Source: Alectryocaccomicrobium faecavium (lineage in GTDB: Bacteria > Bacillota > Clostridia > Christensenellales > Aristaeellaceae). From it: a stretch of DNA of 33,172 nt. Under the pieces are notes generated by a model. That model made no database searches. It saw only the letters and a list, made by a program, of their open reading frames with translations, and had not been told where the DNA came from. Position 1 is the stretch's first letter; each line of letters begins with the position of its first letter. Made by a program: the position numbers and the translations under genes. Shown here piece by piece: positions 30,173 to 33,172 of the stretch. Location of the stretch: NCBI GenBank assembly GCA_018713425.1, contig DVOT01000092.1, forward strand, positions 1-33,172, given 5' to 3'.

Positions 30173-33001
30173 ATGAGCGAAAGAGATACCATCCGCATTC
30201 GCGGCGCGCGCGAACACAACCTGAAAAATATCGATGTGACGTTGCCACGCAATAAATTGATTGTGATGACGGGGCTTTCCGGCTCGGGAAAGAGTTCGCT
30301 GGCCTTTGACACGATTTATGCGGAAGGGCAGCGGCGCTATGTGGAATCGCTGTCTTCCTATGCGCGCCAGTTCCTGGGGCAAATGGATAAGCCGGATGTG
30401 GATTCCATCGAGGGATTGTCCCCGGCCATCTCCATCGACCAGAAAACCACCAGCCGCAATCCCCGTTCCACGGTGGGCACGGTGACGGAAATTCACGATT
30501 ACCTGCGCTTGCTTTACGCGCGCGCGGGCGTGCCCCATTGCCCCGAGTGCGGCAAGGAAATCTCGCAGCAAACGGTGGATCAAATCGTGGATCAGGTTTT
30601 GAAGCTTCCCGAACGCACGCGTATCCTCATCTTGGCGCCGCTTGTGCGGGCGCGCAAGGGCGAACATACCAAGCTCATCGAGGATATGGCCAAACAAGGC
30701 TTTGTGCGCGTGCGCATCGATGGAGCCATGTACGAAATCGACGATACGCCCACGCTCAATAGAAAGCAAAAGCACACCATTGAGGTGGTGGTCGATCGCC
30801 TAATCGTGCGCGCCGATATGCAAAAGCGCCTGACCGATTCGCTGGAAACGGCCATGGGCCTGTCCGGCGGGTTGGTGGTGGTTTCTGTGGTGGATGGGGA
30901 AGAGATGCTCTTTTCTCAGAACTACGCTTGCCCGGATTGCGGCATTTCTATTGAGGAGCTTACGCCGCGCATGTTCTCGTTCAACAATCCCTATGGCGCG
31001 TGCCCGACCTGCACGGGGTTGGGCGTGCTTACCAAAGTCGATCCCGCCGCAGTGATTCCCGATCCTTCGCTTTCGCTCAATGAAGGCGCGATCAGCGTGA
31101 GCGGTTGGAATTCCGCGGATGATGGCGGCACGATGGCGCATATGTATCTGGAAGGGCTGGCGGAAAAATACGGTTTCTCCCTGGATACGCCCGTGCGCGA
31201 TTTGCCGGAGAGCGCGTTGGACAAAGTTCTTTATGGCACCCGGAATGAAAAGCTTACTTTGACCTACCGGCGCGAAAATGGCGCGTCGCACACTTACACT
31301 GCGCCCTTCGAGGGCATCATTCCCAATTTGGAGCGGCGCTATCGCGAAACCAATTCGGAGAGCGCAAAAGAGGTGCTGGAGGGATACATGGCCAACGTCG
31401 CCTGCCCGGATTGCAAGGGCAAGCGACTCAAGCGCGAAGCCCTGGCGGTGACATTCGGCGGCCTTTCCATCGCGGAAGTGAGCGATATGTCCGTGCGCGA
31501 TTCGCTGGCCTTTTTCCAAAATGTGGAGCTTTCCGAAAAGGCGCGCATGATCGCAAACCAAATTCTCAAGGAAATCAACAGCCGGCTAGGCTTTTTGGTG
31601 AATGTAGGCCTGGATTATCTGACGCTGTCGCGCGCGGCGGCCACTCTGTCCGGCGGCGAAGCGCAGCGCATTCGCTTGGCCACGCAAATTGGTTCCAGCC
31701 TGGTGGGCGTATTGTATATTTTGGATGAGCCGTCCATTGGCTTGCACCAACGCGACAATGAAAAGCTGCTTGCCACGTTGAAAAACCTGCGCGATTTGGG
31801 CAATACGCTCATCGTCGTCGAGCACGATGAAGATACCATGCGCGCGGCGGATTACATTGTGGATATCGGCCCCGGCGCGGGCGCGCATGGCGGCCAGCTC
31901 GTCGCCTGCGGCACGGCGGAAGAATTGATGGCCAATCCGCAGTCTCTCACGGGCGCATACCTGAGCGGGCGCAAGAAGATCTCAGTGCCTTCCTCCCGGC
32001 GCAAGCCTTCCGGTTTTCTCACGGTGCGCGGCGCGCGCGCCAACAATTTGAAGAACATCGACGCGACATTTCCTTTGGGCGTAATCACCTGCGTAACCGG
32101 CGTATCCGGTTCGGGCAAGAGCTCGCTCGTAAACGAAATCCTCTATAAGGCGCTTTCCCGCACGCTCAACCGCTCCAAGGAGCGGCCCGGCCCGCACGAC
32201 GGGATAGAGGGTATAGAACAGTTGGATAAGGTCATCGCCATCGATCAATCGCCCATTGGCCGCACGCCGCGCTCCAATCCGGCGACGTATACCGGCGTTT
32301 TCGACCTAATTCGCGATGTGTTTGCCTCCACGCAGGACGCGAAAGCACGGGGCTATAAGGCCAATCGCTTTAGCTTCAATGTGAAAGGCGGGCGTTGCGA
32401 AGCTTGCTCGGGCGATGGCATTATCAAGATCGAGATGCACTTTTTGCCCGATGTCTATGTGCCTTGCGAGGTTTGCAAAGGCCGGCGGTACAATCGCGAA
32501 ACATTGGAAGTGCGCTACAAGGGCAAGAACATTTATGATGTGCTCGAAATGACCATTGAGGAAGCGTTGGATTTCTTTTCTGTGCATACGCGCATCACGG
32601 CCAAGCTGCAAACGCTTTACGACGTGGGACTGGGCTATGTGAAGCTCGGGCAACCATCCACCACACTATCCGGTGGCGAGGCGCAGCGTATCAAGCTGGC
32701 GACGGAACTTTCGCGCCGCGCGACGGGGCGCACGCTCTATGTGCTGGACGAGCCGACTACGGGCCTGCATGTGGCCGACGTAGAACGCTTGAACGAGGTG
32801 CTGCAGCGGCTGGCGGACGCGGGCAATACGCTGGTGATCATTGAGCACAACCTCGATATCATCAAAACCGCCGACTACATTCTCGATATCGGCCCCGAAG
32901 GCGGGGATCGTGGCGGTGAGATCATTGCCACCGGCACGCCAGAGGAAATCGCGCAAAATCCCATTAGCTATACGGGCGCGTTTTTGAAAAAAATTTTATA
33001 A
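30173..33001 (+). CDS. uvrA: UvrABC excinuclease subunit A
   Basis: A 942-residue ABC-class ATPase that dimerises and finds bulky DNA lesions. Two ATP-binding halves are complete: Walker A GLSGSGKSSLAFDT and GVSGSGKSSLVNE, with signatures TLSGGEAQRIRLATQ and TLSGGEAQRIKLATE and Walker B ILDEPSIGL and VLDEPTTGL. Zinc sites: CPDCGISIEELTPRMFS...CPTC in the first half and CEAC...CEVC in the second. The insertion domain that binds UvrB (LRLLYARAGVPHCPECG) is present. Length is standard. The ATG follows uvrB's stop by six bases. It is the last gene of the operon. Confidence 0.98.
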   Translation: MSERDTIRIRGAREHNLKNIDVTLPRNKLIVMTGLSGSGKSSLAFDTIYAEGQRRYVESLSSYARQFLGQMDKPDVDSIEGLSPAISIDQKTTSRNPRSTVGTVTEIHDYLRLLYARAGVPHCPECGKEISQQTVDQIVDQVLKLPERTRILILAPLVRARKGEHTKLIEDMAKQGFVRVRIDGAMYEIDDTPTLNRKQKHTIEVVVDRLIVRADMQKRLTDSLETAMGLSGGLVVVSVVDGEEMLFSQNYACPDCGISIEELTPRMFSFNNPYGACPTCTGLGVLTKVDPAAVIPDPSLSLNEGAISVSGWNSADDGGTMAHMYLEGLAEKYGFSLDTPVRDLPESALDKVLYGTRNEKLTLTYRRENGASHTYTAPFEGIIPNLERRYRETNSESAKEVLEGYMANVACPDCKGKRLKREALAVTFGGLSIAEVSDMSVRDSLAFFQNVELSEKARMIANQILKEINSRLGFLVNVGLDYLTLSRAAATLSGGEAQRIRLATQIGSSLVGVLYILDEPSIGLHQRDNEKLLATLKNLRDLGNTLIVVEHDEDTMRAADYIVDIGPGAGAHGGQLVACGTAEELMANPQSLTGAYLSGRKKISVPSSRRKPSGFLTVRGARANNLKNIDATFPLGVITCVTGVSGSGKSSLVNEILYKALSRTLNRSKERPGPHDGIEGIEQLDKVIAIDQSPIGRTPRSNPATYTGVFDLIRDVFASTQDAKARGYKANRFSFNVKGGRCEACSGDGIIKIEMHFLPDVYVPCEVCKGRRYNRETLEVRYKGKNIYDVLEMTIEEALDFFSVHTRITAKLQTLYDVGLGYVKLGQPSTTLSGGEAQRIKLATELSRRATGRTLYVLDEPTTGLHVADVERLNEVLQRLADAGNTLVIIEHNLDIIKTADYILDIGPEGGDRGGEIIATGTPEEIAQNPISYTGAFLKKIL

Positions 33002-33014
33002 TAGCAACCATGAC

Positions 33015-33172
33015 ATTTTTCTCCCAGGCGGCTGAATACCGCGTCTGGGAGAAAAATCAGCTTGTCAAAAAAGTCTTTTTGACAAGCTGGTGGACGGGGG
33101 GAGCAAGCTCCCCCGCCACTACCACCCCCACCAGTTTCCGCTAAAATCCTACGGATTTCCGGGCGCGGAAAC
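33015..33172 (+). repeat. Cluster of strong hairpins after uvrA
   Basis: Four inverted repeats lie back to back: 13-bp arms at 33015-33027/33045-33057, 14-bp arms at 33058-33071/33076-33089, 8-bp GGGGGAGC/GCTCCCCC arms at about 33097-33114, and GTTTCCGC/GCGGAAAC closing at the window end with AAATCC/GGATTT inside. The first two follow the uvrA stop and can terminate its transcript. The others look like an intergenic repeat that runs past the window edge. No gene is visible here. Confidence 0.6.

Overview
The window looks like the chromosome of a low-to-moderate complexity, GC-rich member of the Firmicutes, probably an uncultured or gut-type member of the Clostridia. The evidence is the cdaA/cdaR pair with a TTG start, strong AGGAGG-type ribosome sites, a short SRP RNA, a BlaI/BlaR1-type regulator, a B. 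subtilis-type LexA box, a YkuD L,D-transpeptidase with a Pro-Thr linker, and CUT1-type sugar permeases. The species cannot be named from the sequence.

Layout. 1-850 is an IS5-family insertion sequence with a frameshifted transposase. 960-1035 is tRNA-Ala(GGC) with its own promoter and terminator. 1.1-5.5 kb is an AT-richer accessory patch. It holds two decayed copies of the same tyrosine-recombinase end, a self-regulated MarR-flavin reductase pair, a flavodoxin-DUF362 pair with paired TGACA/TGTCA operators, a palindrome-rich 322-bp element bounded by direct repeats, and a TetR regulator. 5.7-8.6 kb encodes a Nudix ADP-sugar hydrolase, a GH2-like protein that seems to have lost its catalytic barrel, and a GNAT acetyltransferase. 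8.7-13.2 kb is a five-gene operon: cdaA, cdaR, an acidic-tailed membrane protein, a ParA/MinD-like ATPase and an L,D-transpeptidase. It links c-di-AMP synthesis to the cell envelope. A convergent glyA follows, then a sensor-less histidine kinase and the SRP RNA, all on the minus strand.

15.6-21.7 kb (minus strand) is the most unusual locus. It encodes a BlaI-type repressor, then a 964-residue protein that joins a BlaR1/MecR1-type M56 zinc protease to a propeller-like region and a complete ABC-importer solute-binding domain. Two sugar-type ABC permeases and an HlyD/RND-type adaptor follow, with tight overlaps throughout and no ATPase. I read this as a transport system whose receptor is built into the protease that should inactivate the operon's repressor. 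That is inference from domain architecture and gene order.

21.9-28.0 kb holds sugar catabolism and related genes: a TIM-barrel isomerase and Gfo/Idh/MocA oxidoreductase divergent from an AraC regulator across an exactly mirror-symmetric double promoter, then an MBL-fold hydrolase, an FGGY sugar kinase and an Fpg/Nei-like DNA glycosylase. 28.1-33.0 kb is the uvrB-uvrA excision-repair operon, with a likely LexA box upstream and a cluster of strong hairpins downstream.
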